Positions 34,718-43,926 of a stretch of DNA of 64,000 bases are shown here, piece by piece. Position numbers and translations under genes: made by a program. Source of the DNA: Opitutia bacterium UBA7876 (lineage in GTDB: Bacteria; Verrucomicrobiota; Verrucomicrobiia; Opitutales; Seribacteraceae); contig DLRY01000100.1 in assembly GCA_002500665.1 (NCBI GenBank), positions 1-64,000 on the forward strand. Reading direction: 5' to 3'. A model generated the notes under the pieces. That model was not told the DNA's origin. It saw only the letters and a program-made list of their open reading frames with translations, and searched no databases. Each line of letters opens with the position of its first letter. The first letter of the stretch is position 1.

Positions 34718-36127
34718 TCACTTCTTCTTCCTCTTTCGTAGCTCCTTTGGCGGGCCACCGGCCGGGCGCTTGTTCTTGGCCAGGTCTTCCTTGTGGGCGG
34801 CCAGGTATCCACCGAGGCGCTTGACGACCTCGGGGTTGGTCGAGGCCAGGTTCTTGGTCTCCCCGATATCCTTCTCCAGATCGAACAATTCCCTGCCTTT
34901 CAACTTCCATTGTCCACTACGCACGGCCTCCGTACCGTAAAAGAAGGCCTCGTGCGGACTCTTGGCCTCTTTGCGGCCCTCCATCAAGGGAAGAAGGTTC
35001 TTCCCGTCAATCACACGATCATCGGGTACCTTGGCCCCGGAGATCGCGGCGCAGGTGGGGAGGAAGTCCATGCTGGCCCCCACTTCGGAGCACTCCTTGC
35101 CGGCAGGAATGCGACCAGGCCACCACATCACGGTTGGCACCCTCATCCCGCCCTCAAAGCGGGAAAATTTGTAACCTTTGAGAGGATGGGCGAATCCCCC
35201 GACACGGCGGTTCATGTTGCCCTTCACCCAAGAGTTGGTGGCAAGCTTCCAAGGACCGTTGTCGGAGGTGTAGATGACCAAAGTGTTCTTATCCAGCTTC
35301 AGCTTGCGGAGGGTATCGAGAATTTGACCGGTCGACCAGTCGAGTTCCTCGATGGTGTCCCCGTAAAGCCCGATCTCGCTTTTACCTTCGAATTGGGGGG
35401 TGGCATAGAGAGGAATGTGCGGCATGGTGTGAGGAAGGTATATAAAGAAGGGCTTTTCCTTGTTCTTCTTGATGAAGGCAATGGCTTCCTCGGTGTAGCG
35501 CTTGGTTAGGGTGTTCTGGTCGGTCGGATATTCGATGATTTCGGTATCGCGCATCAGAGGCACTAGGTTCTTCTTCACCCGGCTCTTGATGTTCTCCAAA
35601 GTGACCCCTTCACGCAAAACAACGTCATTGGCCAGGGGCTGAGTCGGATCGAGGGTCATGTCGTTGCTGTAAGGCACCCCGAAGTAGGTGTCGAAGCCTT
35701 GGCTGGTGGGCAGGAATTCCTTGAGGTGCCCAAGGTGCCATTTTCCAATGCAGGCAGTGGCGTACCCCTTCGTCTTAAGCAAGTCCGCGATGGTGATCTC
35801 ATCGGGGTTAAGCCCGCGCTTGTCCCGGGGGAAAAGAACGCCCAGGCCACCCACCCTCTTGGCATAGCAACCGGTCAAAAGCGAAGCCCGCGAGGGGGTG
35901 CAAACCGGAGCGCCCGAGTAAAAGTCGGTGAATCGCATGCCCTCCTTGGCCATCCGGTCGATGTGGGGGGTCTTGATCTTGGGCGAACCAAAGCAACCGA
36001 GGTCCTGATACCCCTGATCGTCCGCCATGATGATGATGACGTTAGGCGTGGAAGCACGGGCGCTCATGGAGGATACCACCACCAAGGAGGCGGCCCAGGC
36101 AAGGGTGAGGGTGGATTTGAGGTTCAT
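34718..36127 (-). CDS. Exported arylsulfatase
   Basis: 469 residues from ATG 36127, where a signal peptide begins (MNLKSTLTLAWAASLVVVSSMSA); the open frame to 36349 upstream runs through the intergenic region. The formylglycine motif is C-T-P-S-R at 76-80, Asp36-Asp37 (MADDQG) and YTSDNGPWKL complete the metal site, and GKWHLGHLKEFLP is the usual lysine/histidine strand. The overall fit is to the arylsulfatase-A-like group. The last 15 residues are Lys/Arg-rich. It is divergent from the DUF1592 gene at 36259 across 131 bases and separated from hemH by 172 bases in which I see nothing distinctive. Confidence 0.94.
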   Translation of the reverse strand: MNLKSTLTLAWAASLVVVSSMSARASTPNVIIIMADDQGYQDLGCFGSPKIKTPHIDRMAKEGMRFTDFYSGAPVCTPSRASLLTGCYAKRVGGLGVLFPRDKRGLNPDEITIADLLKTKGYATACIGKWHLGHLKEFLPTSQGFDTYFGVPYSNDMTLDPTQPLANDVVLREGVTLENIKSRVKKNLVPLMRDTEIIEYPTDQNTLTKRYTEEAIAFIKKNKEKPFFIYLPHTMPHIPLYATPQFEGKSEIGLYGDTIEELDWSTGQILDTLRKLKLDKNTLVIYTSDNGPWKLATNSWVKGNMNRRVGGFAHPLKGYKFSRFEGGMRVPTVMWWPGRIPAGKECSEVGASMDFLPTCAAISGAKVPDDRVIDGKNLLPLMEGRKEAKSPHEAFFYGTEAVRSGQWKLKGRELFDLEKDIGETKNLASTNPEVVKRLGGYLAAHKEDLAKNKRPAGGPPKELRKRKKK

Positions 36128-36258
36128 TACTTGATAAACTAAGGGGTTGAGTAAACCATATCCAAGCGAAAAAAGAACGGAACAAGCGACCAAAAAATCA
36201 CGGTTTAAGCGGGTTTTTTCCTTTTGCAGGGGATGGGGTTGGGATAGGATAAAGGGAA

Positions 36259-39200
36259 GTGCTTTCGTACCGAAAAACAAACTTTTTTGGGATGACCCTC
36301 TGCTTGCTGGCCGGGGCGTTTGACTTGCAGGCAAAGACCGGACAACCATCCCCGTACTCCTACGAGAAGGACGTCCGTCCGATTCTCCAAACCCATTGCG
36401 TGAATTGCCATGGTCCGGAGACGCAAAAGGGCAAGCTGAGGCTGGATACTCTTTCCATCGATTTCCTCAAGGACCGGGCCGCCGCGGAGACGTGGCACGA
36501 TGCATCCGACCAGGTCAAGCTCGGTGAGATGCCCCCTGAGGAGGAGGATCCCCTGTCCTCCGAGGATAGAAAAATTCTTACCGAATGGATCGACCGCAAC
36601 CTTTCCGAAGCCTTTCAAAAAATGCAGGGGACTGAAAGCACCTTGGTCATGCGCCGTCTGAACCGGGCAGAGTACCAACATACCATGGCCGACCTGCTGG
36701 GCTTCGAGATCGACTATGCGGACGAATTGCCCAACGACTCCCTTTCTGCGGACGGGTTTCTTAATAACGGGGCCAGCCAAGTTACCTCGGCCGTGCAAAT
36801 CGAGAACTACCTGAAGTCGGCCCGGAAAGCCCTCGACTACGTCCTCCTCGATGGAGGGAAGCCTGAAACCTCGACCAGCGAAGTGGTTTGGAACAAAGGG
36901 AACATCCGGGGTCCGGGAAACAAGCGCTACCTGGCCTACTCATCACCGAGACTCGGGCGGGTCAATTATTGGCACGGTTCCTTCAAGAAGCCACCAAGGG
37001 AAGGCCGACTGACCGTCCGGGTCAAGGCCTCCACGGACCGCAAGCCGGGACAACCTGCCCCCATTCTTTCGGGTCGTTACGGTTACTTCGTATCTGGTCT
37101 GAACCTCAACGTGATGGACGACCTGGGCGAAGTAGCCATTACCTCCAACACTCCTCAATACTACGAGCTCGCCTCTCATGCTCATTTTTTTCCTCGACCC
37201 GAAAGCCACGTGCCGCTCGACAAGCTCAACGGCGTGATCACCTTCCGGAACATCCTGAAGGACGGCACCCCCCCACCTCAGGGAGAGAACAAGGAAATCG
37301 TGGAGGAGATCAATGCGGAGGCCACCCGGCAGAAACTTGAAAAATGGGAAAAGGAAAGGGCTGAATTACTTGCCCGGCGCGAGCTGTTCGAACGGGAGAA
37401 AATGCCTGGACGTTTTGAGAAATGGCTCCTTGATCCGTCGGAGCAAAAGAGCGCCGAGCCGGTCTGGGCCATTCTCGGAAATGCCGAACCCGAATCCCTC
37501 GATGGCTCCGGTTTCGTACCGCTTAAGGACGGATCCTTTTTGGTCACCGGGCCCAACCCCAAGAACGACAGATGGGTAGTCAAGGCCCGCGTCGACATGC
37601 CAAGCGTGCGGGCCATGCGGATTGAGGCCCTGGCCGACAAGTCCCTCAAGAAAAAAGGTCCCGGGCGGGCGGGCAACGGGAACTTCCTCCTCAGCGACCT
37701 GCGCGTCTTCGCCAAGCCGATCGGAACCGAGGGCAAAGGCAAGCCGGTCAAACTGATCAACCCGCAGGGCAACTTCAGGCAAGCCAAGGAACAGTTGTCA
37801 GCCGCCGCCTCAACTGACGCGGACAAGAAAAATACGGGCTGGAGCCCCGGTAACCAGACGGGCAGAAACCACTCTTGTTCCTTTGAATTCAGCGAGGCGA
37901 TCGAGCATGAAGGCGGTTCCGAATTCGTTGTCGAGATGGACTTTCTGCAAAACTCTGGCCAGACCATCGGCAGGCCAAGGTTCTCCCTTTCCTCGATGCT
38001 GGTCCCGCCGCTTGACGGGCCATCGGAACGGGCCGAGGTGATGGCCTTGGTCAAGGTCGCCGGGAAACTGGGAGGCGTTGAGTCCCTCGACGAGAAAGAA
38101 TTGGCGGACCTGAAGAAAAATTACCGGTTGCTTGACCCCGACTGGTTGGCTCATTCGGAAAAAATCGCTCTTCATCAAGCCCGCAAGCCCCTTCCCAGGC
38201 TAAGGAAGAAAAAAGCCAAGGTTTACCCGGAAGACCCCAACTTTTCCCGCATCATCATCGATTCGGTGGAATTCGTCCGCAACGATTACCCGTCTTGGCC
38301 TCCTCCCCAGCATAGAAGAATCATTCATGATGGGGAGACCCTTTCCCAACCCGGAACCGCAAGGACGGTGATTGGCCGTTTCCTGCGCAGAGCCTGGCGA
38401 AGGCCCGTGTCCGAGGATGAGCTCGCCCAGTGGGTTGGTCATTTTAAGAGCATCCGAAAGGAAGAGGATTCAGACCTTTTCGCCCTCCGGGAAACCCTCG
38501 CCGCCTCCTTGGCCTCTTCTAACTTCATCTACCTGAGCGAGCCACACAAAGGGGAAAAAGGAAGACCCCTCAATGCCCACGAGCTTGCTTCCCGTCTTTC
38601 CTATTTCCTTTGGAGCTCCATGCCCGACGACCAGCTCTTCGCACTTGCGGAAGATGGAAGTCTTCTCAAGAGAGAGGTTTTGGAAAAGGAGTTCGAGCGT
38701 ATGCTCGCGGACGAGAAATCGGATCGGTTCGCCGACCAGTTCAGTACCCAGTGGCTCGATCTGGACGGGGTCGACCGGGTCGCCATCAATCCCCAGTACT
38801 ACGAGAAATTCGACAGTTCCCTCAAAACGGACATGATGAGCGAAACACGAGAGTTCTTCAGGGAAATCCTCCGAAGCGATTCGTCCGCCCTCCAGTTCAT
38901 TGATGCCGATTTCACCATGCTCAATGCCTCCCTGGCCAAGCACTACGGCCTGAAGGGACCCAAGTCCCAGCGTTTCGAGCGGGTTTCCCTCAAGGGCACG
39001 GACAGGCCGGGCGGGGTACTGGGCCATGCCTCCATTCAACTCTCCGGCTCGGACGGGGCGGACTCCCACCCCATCAAGCGGGCCGTCTGGATTAGGGAAC
39101 GCCTGCTTCACGATCCACCCAAGCCTCCGCCCCCCGACGTTCCGGGCATCGAGCAAAGCGTGGAAAACTTTGAAAAGCTTTCCGTACGCGAACAATTGGA

Positions 39201-39585
39201 GGTTCACCGCAAAAAAGCAGCCTGCGCCGATTGCCACCGCAGCATCGACCCTTGGGGTATCGCTCTCGAGTCCTACGACGCCATAGGTTTGTTCAGAGAA
39301 AAGACCGTACGCATGAAAAAACCGGTTTCGACTGAGACCGTATTGCCCGGAAACCACAAAATTAACGGATTGGAGGATCTCAAGAAATTCTTGATGGATC
39401 AAAGACGGGACCAGTTTGCCCACGCCTTGGCCTCCAAGATGCTGACCTACGCCCTCGGCCGATCCCTCGATTTGCCCGACGAACCCAAGGTCAAGAAGTT
39501 GAGCGAAGGCTTTGCCAAGGATGGCTACCGGCTCTCCGCCTTGATGAAAAACATCATTCGGAGCGAAGCTTTTTTGTCGCGTTAA
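36259..39585 (+). CDS. DUF1592-family dihaem cytochrome-like protein with coiled-coil and beta-sandwich insert
   Basis: 1108 residues from a GTG at 36259 whose product has a full signal peptide (MLSYRKTNFFGMTLCLLAGA); ATG 36292 would leave a leader without positive charge. CVNCH at 47-51 is the first haem site and CADCH in DUF1588 the second. DUF1587 (RRLNRAEYQHTMADLLGFEI) follows the N-terminal domain. A charged helix near 350-385 (EATRQKLEKWEKERAELLAR) precedes about 220 residues of beta-rich sequence, with a discoidin-like strand GNFLLSDLRVFAK and FVVEMDFLQNSGQTIGRPRF. Then come DUF1595, DUF1592 (ASRLSYFLWSSMPDDQLF), DUF1588 and DUF1585. The insert position differs from that in the other two paralogues. 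A DUF1552 gene follows by about 30 bases. Confidence 0.92.
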   Translation: MLSYRKTNFFGMTLCLLAGAFDLQAKTGQPSPYSYEKDVRPILQTHCVNCHGPETQKGKLRLDTLSIDFLKDRAAAETWHDASDQVKLGEMPPEEEDPLSSEDRKILTEWIDRNLSEAFQKMQGTESTLVMRRLNRAEYQHTMADLLGFEIDYADELPNDSLSADGFLNNGASQVTSAVQIENYLKSARKALDYVLLDGGKPETSTSEVVWNKGNIRGPGNKRYLAYSSPRLGRVNYWHGSFKKPPREGRLTVRVKASTDRKPGQPAPILSGRYGYFVSGLNLNVMDDLGEVAITSNTPQYYELASHAHFFPRPESHVPLDKLNGVITFRNILKDGTPPPQGENKEIVEEINAEATRQKLEKWEKERAELLARRELFEREKMPGRFEKWLLDPSEQKSAEPVWAILGNAEPESLDGSGFVPLKDGSFLVTGPNPKNDRWVVKARVDMPSVRAMRIEALADKSLKKKGPGRAGNGNFLLSDLRVFAKPIGTEGKGKPVKLINPQGNFRQAKEQLSAAASTDADKKNTGWSPGNQTGRNHSCSFEFSEAIEHEGGSEFVVEMDFLQNSGQTIGRPRFSLSSMLVPPLDGPSERAEVMALVKVAGKLGGVESLDEKELADLKKNYRLLDPDWLAHSEKIALHQARKPLPRLRKKKAKVYPEDPNFSRIIIDSVEFVRNDYPSWPPPQHRRIIHDGETLSQPGTARTVIGRFLRRAWRRPVSEDELAQWVGHFKSIRKEEDSDLFALRETLAASLASSNFIYLSEPHKGEKGRPLNAHELASRLSYFLWSSMPDDQLFALAEDGSLLKREVLEKEFERMLADEKSDRFADQFSTQWLDLDGVDRVAINPQYYEKFDSSLKTDMMSETREFFREILRSDSSALQFIDADFTMLNASLAKHYGLKGPKSQRFERVSLKGTDRPGGVLGHASIQLSGSDGADSHPIKRAVWIRERLLHDPPKPPPPDVPGIEQSVENFEKLSVREQLEVHRKKAACADCHRSIDPWGIALESYDAIGLFREKTVRMKKPVSTETVLPGNHKINGLEDLKKFLMDQRRDQFAHALASKMLTYALGRSLDLPDEPKVKKLSEGFAKDGYRLSALMKNIIRSEAFLSR

Positions 39586-39616
39586 TTCGCATAATCTCTC
39601 ATTGTTTTCTAAGATC

Positions 39617-40960
39617 ATGACCGTAAACAAGTTCCAAATGAACCGAAGGGCCATGCTCCGGGCAACGGGCATATCCCTCGCCCTGCCTTGGATGGAATCC
39701 CTGGCCGCCCCGGCCGTCAAGGCTCCGCCGCGCAGGTTCTGCTCGATCTATTTTCCTTACGGGGTAAGCCTTCCCAGCCAAGATGGCGAGACTGGTCATT
39801 GGCACTGGTTCCCCAAGGGCGAAGGGAAGGACTTCACCTTCAACAAGTCGCTTGAGCCCCTCGAGCGCTGGCGCGATCAAGTCACCGTGCTGGGCGGACT
39901 GTCCCATCCAAAGGTAAGAAGAATCGGTGGGCACGACAGTGGCGATACCTTTCTTACGGGGGAGGAAATGAGCCTCGGGGCCACTGGGTTGAAGAACTCA
40001 ATTTCCCTCGACCAGTTCATGGCCCGCACCCATCGGCTCGGAACCAAGACCCGCTTCACCAGCTTGACCCTTTCCTCGGACGGAGGCACCGGGCTTCCCA
40101 CCCGAGCCAATACCCTGTCCTATGCCAATAACGGACAGCCCATTCCCTCCCTCAACCGACCGGCCCTCCTATTCGAGAAGCTGTTCGGACTCAAGGGGGA
40201 ATCCATTGATGCCCAGAGGAAAGGGTTGACCCGCACGGGCAGTCATCTCGACCTTCTCCTTGGCGAGGCCAAAACCCTGCAGCGCAAGCTCGGCAAGACC
40301 GATCAGGACAAGCTCGATCAGTACCTCACTTCGGTGCGCGAGATCGAACAGGACGTAGAGCGCTCAGCCCGCTGGCTGGACGTGCCCAAGCCCAAGGTCA
40401 ACGCCGAGGGCCTTACCCTGGACGCCGACAACGAGACCCCGGGCAAGCTGATCCATACCATGCTCGACCTGATCGCCCTTGCTTTCCAGACCGACTCCAC
40501 CCGCTTCGTCACCTACCAATTGGCCAGCATGCACGGAGCCATTTCCATCGCCAACAAATTCCCTTCCCTTCTCGGTTTCGCCAAGGATGCCCACGGCCTG
40601 GCCCATGGAGCCGGAAAAGGAGGAAAAGGGGCCGAGAACAAAGGCAAGTGGGATCTTTATCAGACCCAGTGCCTGGCCTACTTGATCAAGCGCCTCAGCG
40701 AGATGAAGGAGGGCGAGGGAAGCGTTCTGGACAGCACCTGCCTCTTCTACGGCAGCAGCAACAGCAAGACGCACAACAATACCAACTACCCCTTGGTGCT
40801 TGCAGGCGGACGGGACATGGGTTTCCGGCACGGTCAATACCTTAAGTTCGGGAACGACGTCCCTCTTTCCAACCTTTTCGTAACCATCCAGAAAAGGATG
40901 GGTGCAAAAGCGGATTCCTTCGCCGACAGCACGGGCGCGATGAGGGAAGTCCTGGCCTAG
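39617..40960 (+). CDS. DUF1552 family exported protein
   Basis: 447 residues from ATG 39617; a TTG at 39602 would add five. The leader MTVNKFQMNRRAMLRATGIS contains twin arginines. Family landmarks are SIYFPYGVSLPSQDGETGHW, GLSHPKVRRIGGHDSGDTFL, and near the end FYGSSNSKTHNNTNYPLVLA with GFRHGQYLKFGNDVPLSNLF. This copy is the more canonical planctomycete/verrucomicrobial type, with the GSSNS and NNTNYP features absent from the three copies at 11.7-18.8 kb. It is paired with the DUF1592 protein just upstream. Its TAG stop overlaps the convergent haem-propeller stop within CTAG at 40957-40960. Confidence 0.93.
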   Translation: MTVNKFQMNRRAMLRATGISLALPWMESLAAPAVKAPPRRFCSIYFPYGVSLPSQDGETGHWHWFPKGEGKDFTFNKSLEPLERWRDQVTVLGGLSHPKVRRIGGHDSGDTFLTGEEMSLGATGLKNSISLDQFMARTHRLGTKTRFTSLTLSSDGGTGLPTRANTLSYANNGQPIPSLNRPALLFEKLFGLKGESIDAQRKGLTRTGSHLDLLLGEAKTLQRKLGKTDQDKLDQYLTSVREIEQDVERSARWLDVPKPKVNAEGLTLDADNETPGKLIHTMLDLIALAFQTDSTRFVTYQLASMHGAISIANKFPSLLGFAKDAHGLAHGAGKGGKGAENKGKWDLYQTQCLAYLIKRLSEMKEGEGSVLDSTCLFYGSSNSKTHNNTNYPLVLAGGRDMGFRHGQYLKFGNDVPLSNLFVTIQKRMGAKADSFADSTGAMREVLA

Positions 40961-43926
40961 TTGTCCTTGCCCTCGAGGTAGACCAGAAGGTCGAGAACCT
41001 CCTGCTTGCTCAAGTTGTTCAACAAACCCGGAGGCATAATGGACGATTCCGAGCGCCTCTTGTTGAGAACGTCGACCTTCCGTATCTTGATAGCTTGATC
41101 GGGTTGCAGAGGATTTTCCGCAAGCAAGAGGAAAGGGGATCGGTAATCCAAGGTAGGGATGACCTGACCGGTCAAGATCCGTCCGTCGGTCAACTTCAGG
41201 ACGTCGGTCCGGTAGTTCTGGGCAATGGACTCGGAGGGAAGGAGGATGGCCCGCAACAAGTCGCTTCGACCCAGACGGCCGGCCACTCCGGTCAAGTCGG
41301 GACCCACCGCATGACCGGACCCCGCAAATCGATGACAACGGCTGCACAGGGCCACCTCGAAGGCCTGCCTTCCGGAGGAAGCGGAAGCGGCCGCAGGCTT
41401 GAAGCCCAGTTGCCCCGAAAAATCATCAGGCTTCCAGTTTTGTACGAACTTCCTGCCCGTAAGATCGGGCAAGGGAGGCATCCGGGCCCGGGCTGCGGAC
41501 AGGACTTCGTATTTTTTCGCGCGGCCGTCGGACACCGTAGACAGAGCATCCTTCCGGATCCTGCCGAGGCTGGTCGGCAAGCCTCGGCTGTCCCCGACGT
41601 AGCCGGTGGCTTCCCCGAGTTTCCGGAAGTAGGTTTCCCGAAGAGGGGGGCTCCAGCCCTCCTTGGCATGACGCAAGTGGTGCAGGTAATGAACGGTTTG
41701 GACCGGATCCTCGCAACTTTTCAACAATTCGACCGACAGGCCGACCGATCCTTTCGGATCAAGGGCGATGAGCAGGGGCGCGAGCGACCCGTTGAGGCTA
41801 TCGGATTGGCTTGGATAAAGCGGACGAAGCTGGTCAAGAATGGCTTCCTTAAATACTCCGGGACCGTCTGCAATGCAGAGGCTATACAAATGAGCCGCTT
41901 GGAAGATCAGGTCCTCTTCGAACGACGCCAAATCGAGACTGGTCAAACGGGCAAGTATTGCCGATGCTTGCCCGGGTTCAGCATGGATCAAGGCGGTCCA
42001 ACCGGTCAGGAGAGTTCTTGGGTTTTCGTTTTCAGCCAAGGCGACGGCTCGCCAACGCTCGAGGGGTTGATGCTCCAAAGCGATGCGGGCGGCATTACGG
42101 ATACGCGGGTCGAAACTGCCCAAATGCACCCAAAGCGAGACTAGCTTGCAGGCGAAACCATCACCACGCAAAGACTCATCGGTTTGTTGAGCCGATTTTC
42201 CGTGATGCCATTCCAGGCTGCGGCGAAGGGTCCGAGCTTGTGCGGAAATCTCCGACCGGAGCGTTTGCTGAACTGTTGCGTTCCCGCCCGGGCGACCGCT
42301 TGTACCTACGTAGCGAACTCGGTAAAGCGCACTCTTGGTACGGCGGCCCCCAGTCGTGAAATACATGGCCCCATCGGGGCCGAATTCCAAGTCCGTGACG
42401 TTCAAGGGACGGCCCCGCAAAAAAACCTCGGGCGCTCCAACGTATCCGGCCCCTCGCTCTAGCATGTGGACGGCGAGAATACGTCCAAAGGTCCAGTCGA
42501 GGACGAAAAGCGCATCCTGATAGGCAGGAGGAAAATTACTTTTATATCCGAATTTCACGGAAGTGGGAGACCCTTTCCCGATATGGGCAGTTGGCGGAGT
42601 ATTGTCTGGGTGATCGGGGTAGTATGGTGGCCAACTCCCGGTAACCGCCCGCCATCCAAAATCGGCTCCACTGGTCAAATGCTTGACCCGGGTCGGCCGG
42701 TACCAAGGAGTTCCCATGTCGTTCTCGGCATCGGCATCGTAGGTGAAGGCTTCACCATGACGGTTGAAGGCAATGCCGTAGGGGTTGCGCAGCCCCCCGC
42801 AGAAAAGCTCGATGGACTTGCCGTCCTCGTCCATTCTCAAGACGTGCCCCTCGTTCGGTCGATAAGGCAAGCGGGAGCGACGAAGGGGGGAAGTCCGGTT
42901 GGGCAGATCCTCGGGAATACGGACGGAATCACCATGAATGGCGTAGATCATGCCATCGGGCCCGAGGGCCAAGTCGTTGCGCCCATGCCCCACCCCACCC
43001 TCGGACTGGTAAAGGGGTTTCTTCTCCTCGAACCGACCGTCGCCATCCAAATCTAGCAACCTGTATAGGGCTCGCGAGTTGTTGGCGTTGGCATAAAGGG
43101 CGCCGTGGGCATAGAGCAGGCCCCGGCATTCCTTGAGAGTATCCTCGATGCTCTCGGTACGGATGATTTTTTTGCGGTCCAGAGAAAAAGTGAAGCGCAA
43201 AAGGCCCTTGTCCTCGCGCCCGATTGCAAGCCTTCCCTGCGGGTCGAAGGCCATGCTTACCCAGGAGTTTTCGTCCTTATCCGCGGAACGGAGGAGCTCG
43301 ACTTCGTAACCAGGCAAGGTGAAGAAGGTGCCGGGATCGGTACCGGCCTCCGCTTCGGAGGCACGCTTCCATTGGGTGTAGTCGTCGAGGGAATCGAGGA
43401 GTAGGGGTGATCGGTTCCACCACGCTTCCTTGGAAAGGGAACCAAACGACCCGATGCTCCCTTTCGCGGACTCCCAGCTCTCATTACTGAAGATCGAACC
43501 ACGACCCTCCTTGGCATCGTTCCAATCCAGTCGAAAGGCAACAGCCGGGGCCTTTCCCGCCGAGCGTGCTGAAATCGTCACGATGTTTTTCCCTTTGGTC
43601 AACCAGCCCTCCACCCGCTCGTCGATCAAGGAACCATGGGCGGGTGATTGGCCGACTTTCCTGCCATTCAACCGAACTTCAAGGGAACAGAAGTCCCCCA
43701 CCGCCTTCAACCTAGCCTCGATCGGATGCCCCAATACCTCGAACGCCTTGGCAAAGCCCAGTTTTGTTCCCGCAGACCTGCCGTCCTTATCCCAAATCCA
43801 CATGGACTGGGCCCAGCAACCGAGGGGAAGAACGAAAGCCGCAAAGAGAAGAAGCCTGCGAACCAACAACCTCAAAACGCAAAGGCCGCAAAGCCTGAAA
43901 CTAGGCGATGAGGTCCTTGACCACAT
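40957..43926 (-). CDS. PVC-type CxxCH haem protein with beta-propeller (membrane-bound dehydrogenase-like)
   Basis: 989 residues if begun at ATG 43926, which overlaps the DUF1501 stop by 26 bases; in-frame TTG codons a little downstream, just before the signal peptide core (RRLLLFAAFVLPLGCWAQ), are alternatives. Residues 40-160 are a galactose-binding-like sandwich. The propeller of the Pirellula/Verrucomicrobium type spans about 200-560 (GYEVELLRSA, HGRNDLALGPDGMIYA, GLRNPYGIAFNRHGEAFTYD, VTDLEFGPDGAMYFTTGG). A helical HEAT-like part follows, then a c-type haem domain with CSRCH in its second half (LCSRCHRFAGSGHAVGPDLT) and the usual ITGQV-like closing (DGRILTGQV). It may transfer electrons from an oxidised sugar; activity is unknown. 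Confidence 0.9.
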   Translation of the reverse strand: MWSRTSSPSFRLCGLCVLRLLVRRLLLFAAFVLPLGCWAQSMWIWDKDGRSAGTKLGFAKAFEVLGHPIEARLKAVGDFCSLEVRLNGRKVGQSPAHGSLIDERVEGWLTKGKNIVTISARSAGKAPAVAFRLDWNDAKEGRGSIFSNESWESAKGSIGSFGSLSKEAWWNRSPLLLDSLDDYTQWKRASEAEAGTDPGTFFTLPGYEVELLRSADKDENSWVSMAFDPQGRLAIGREDKGLLRFTFSLDRKKIIRTESIEDTLKECRGLLYAHGALYANANNSRALYRLLDLDGDGRFEEKKPLYQSEGGVGHGRNDLALGPDGMIYAIHGDSVRIPEDLPNRTSPLRRSRLPYRPNEGHVLRMDEDGKSIELFCGGLRNPYGIAFNRHGEAFTYDADAENDMGTPWYRPTRVKHLTSGADFGWRAVTGSWPPYYPDHPDNTPPTAHIGKGSPTSVKFGYKSNFPPAYQDALFVLDWTFGRILAVHMLERGAGYVGAPEVFLRGRPLNVTDLEFGPDGAMYFTTGGRRTKSALYRVRYVGTSGRPGGNATVQQTLRSEISAQARTLRRSLEWHHGKSAQQTDESLRGDGFACKLVSLWVHLGSFDPRIRNAARIALEHQPLERWRAVALAENENPRTLLTGWTALIHAEPGQASAILARLTSLDLASFEEDLIFQAAHLYSLCIADGPGVFKEAILDQLRPLYPSQSDSLNGSLAPLLIALDPKGSVGLSVELLKSCEDPVQTVHYLHHLRHAKEGWSPPLRETYFRKLGEATGYVGDSRGLPTSLGRIRKDALSTVSDGRAKKYEVLSAARARMPPLPDLTGRKFVQNWKPDDFSGQLGFKPAAASASSGRQAFEVALCSRCHRFAGSGHAVGPDLTGVAGRLGRSDLLRAILLPSESIAQNYRTDVLKLTDGRILTGQVIPTLDYRSPFLLLAENPLQPDQAIKIRKVDVLNKRRSESSIMPPGLLNNLSKQEVLDLLVYLEGKDN

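Noticed and set aside
38470..39720. Open frame of 416 codons on the minus strand
   Set aside because: Antisense to the DUF1592/DUF1588 part of the gene at 36259-39585; no own features.
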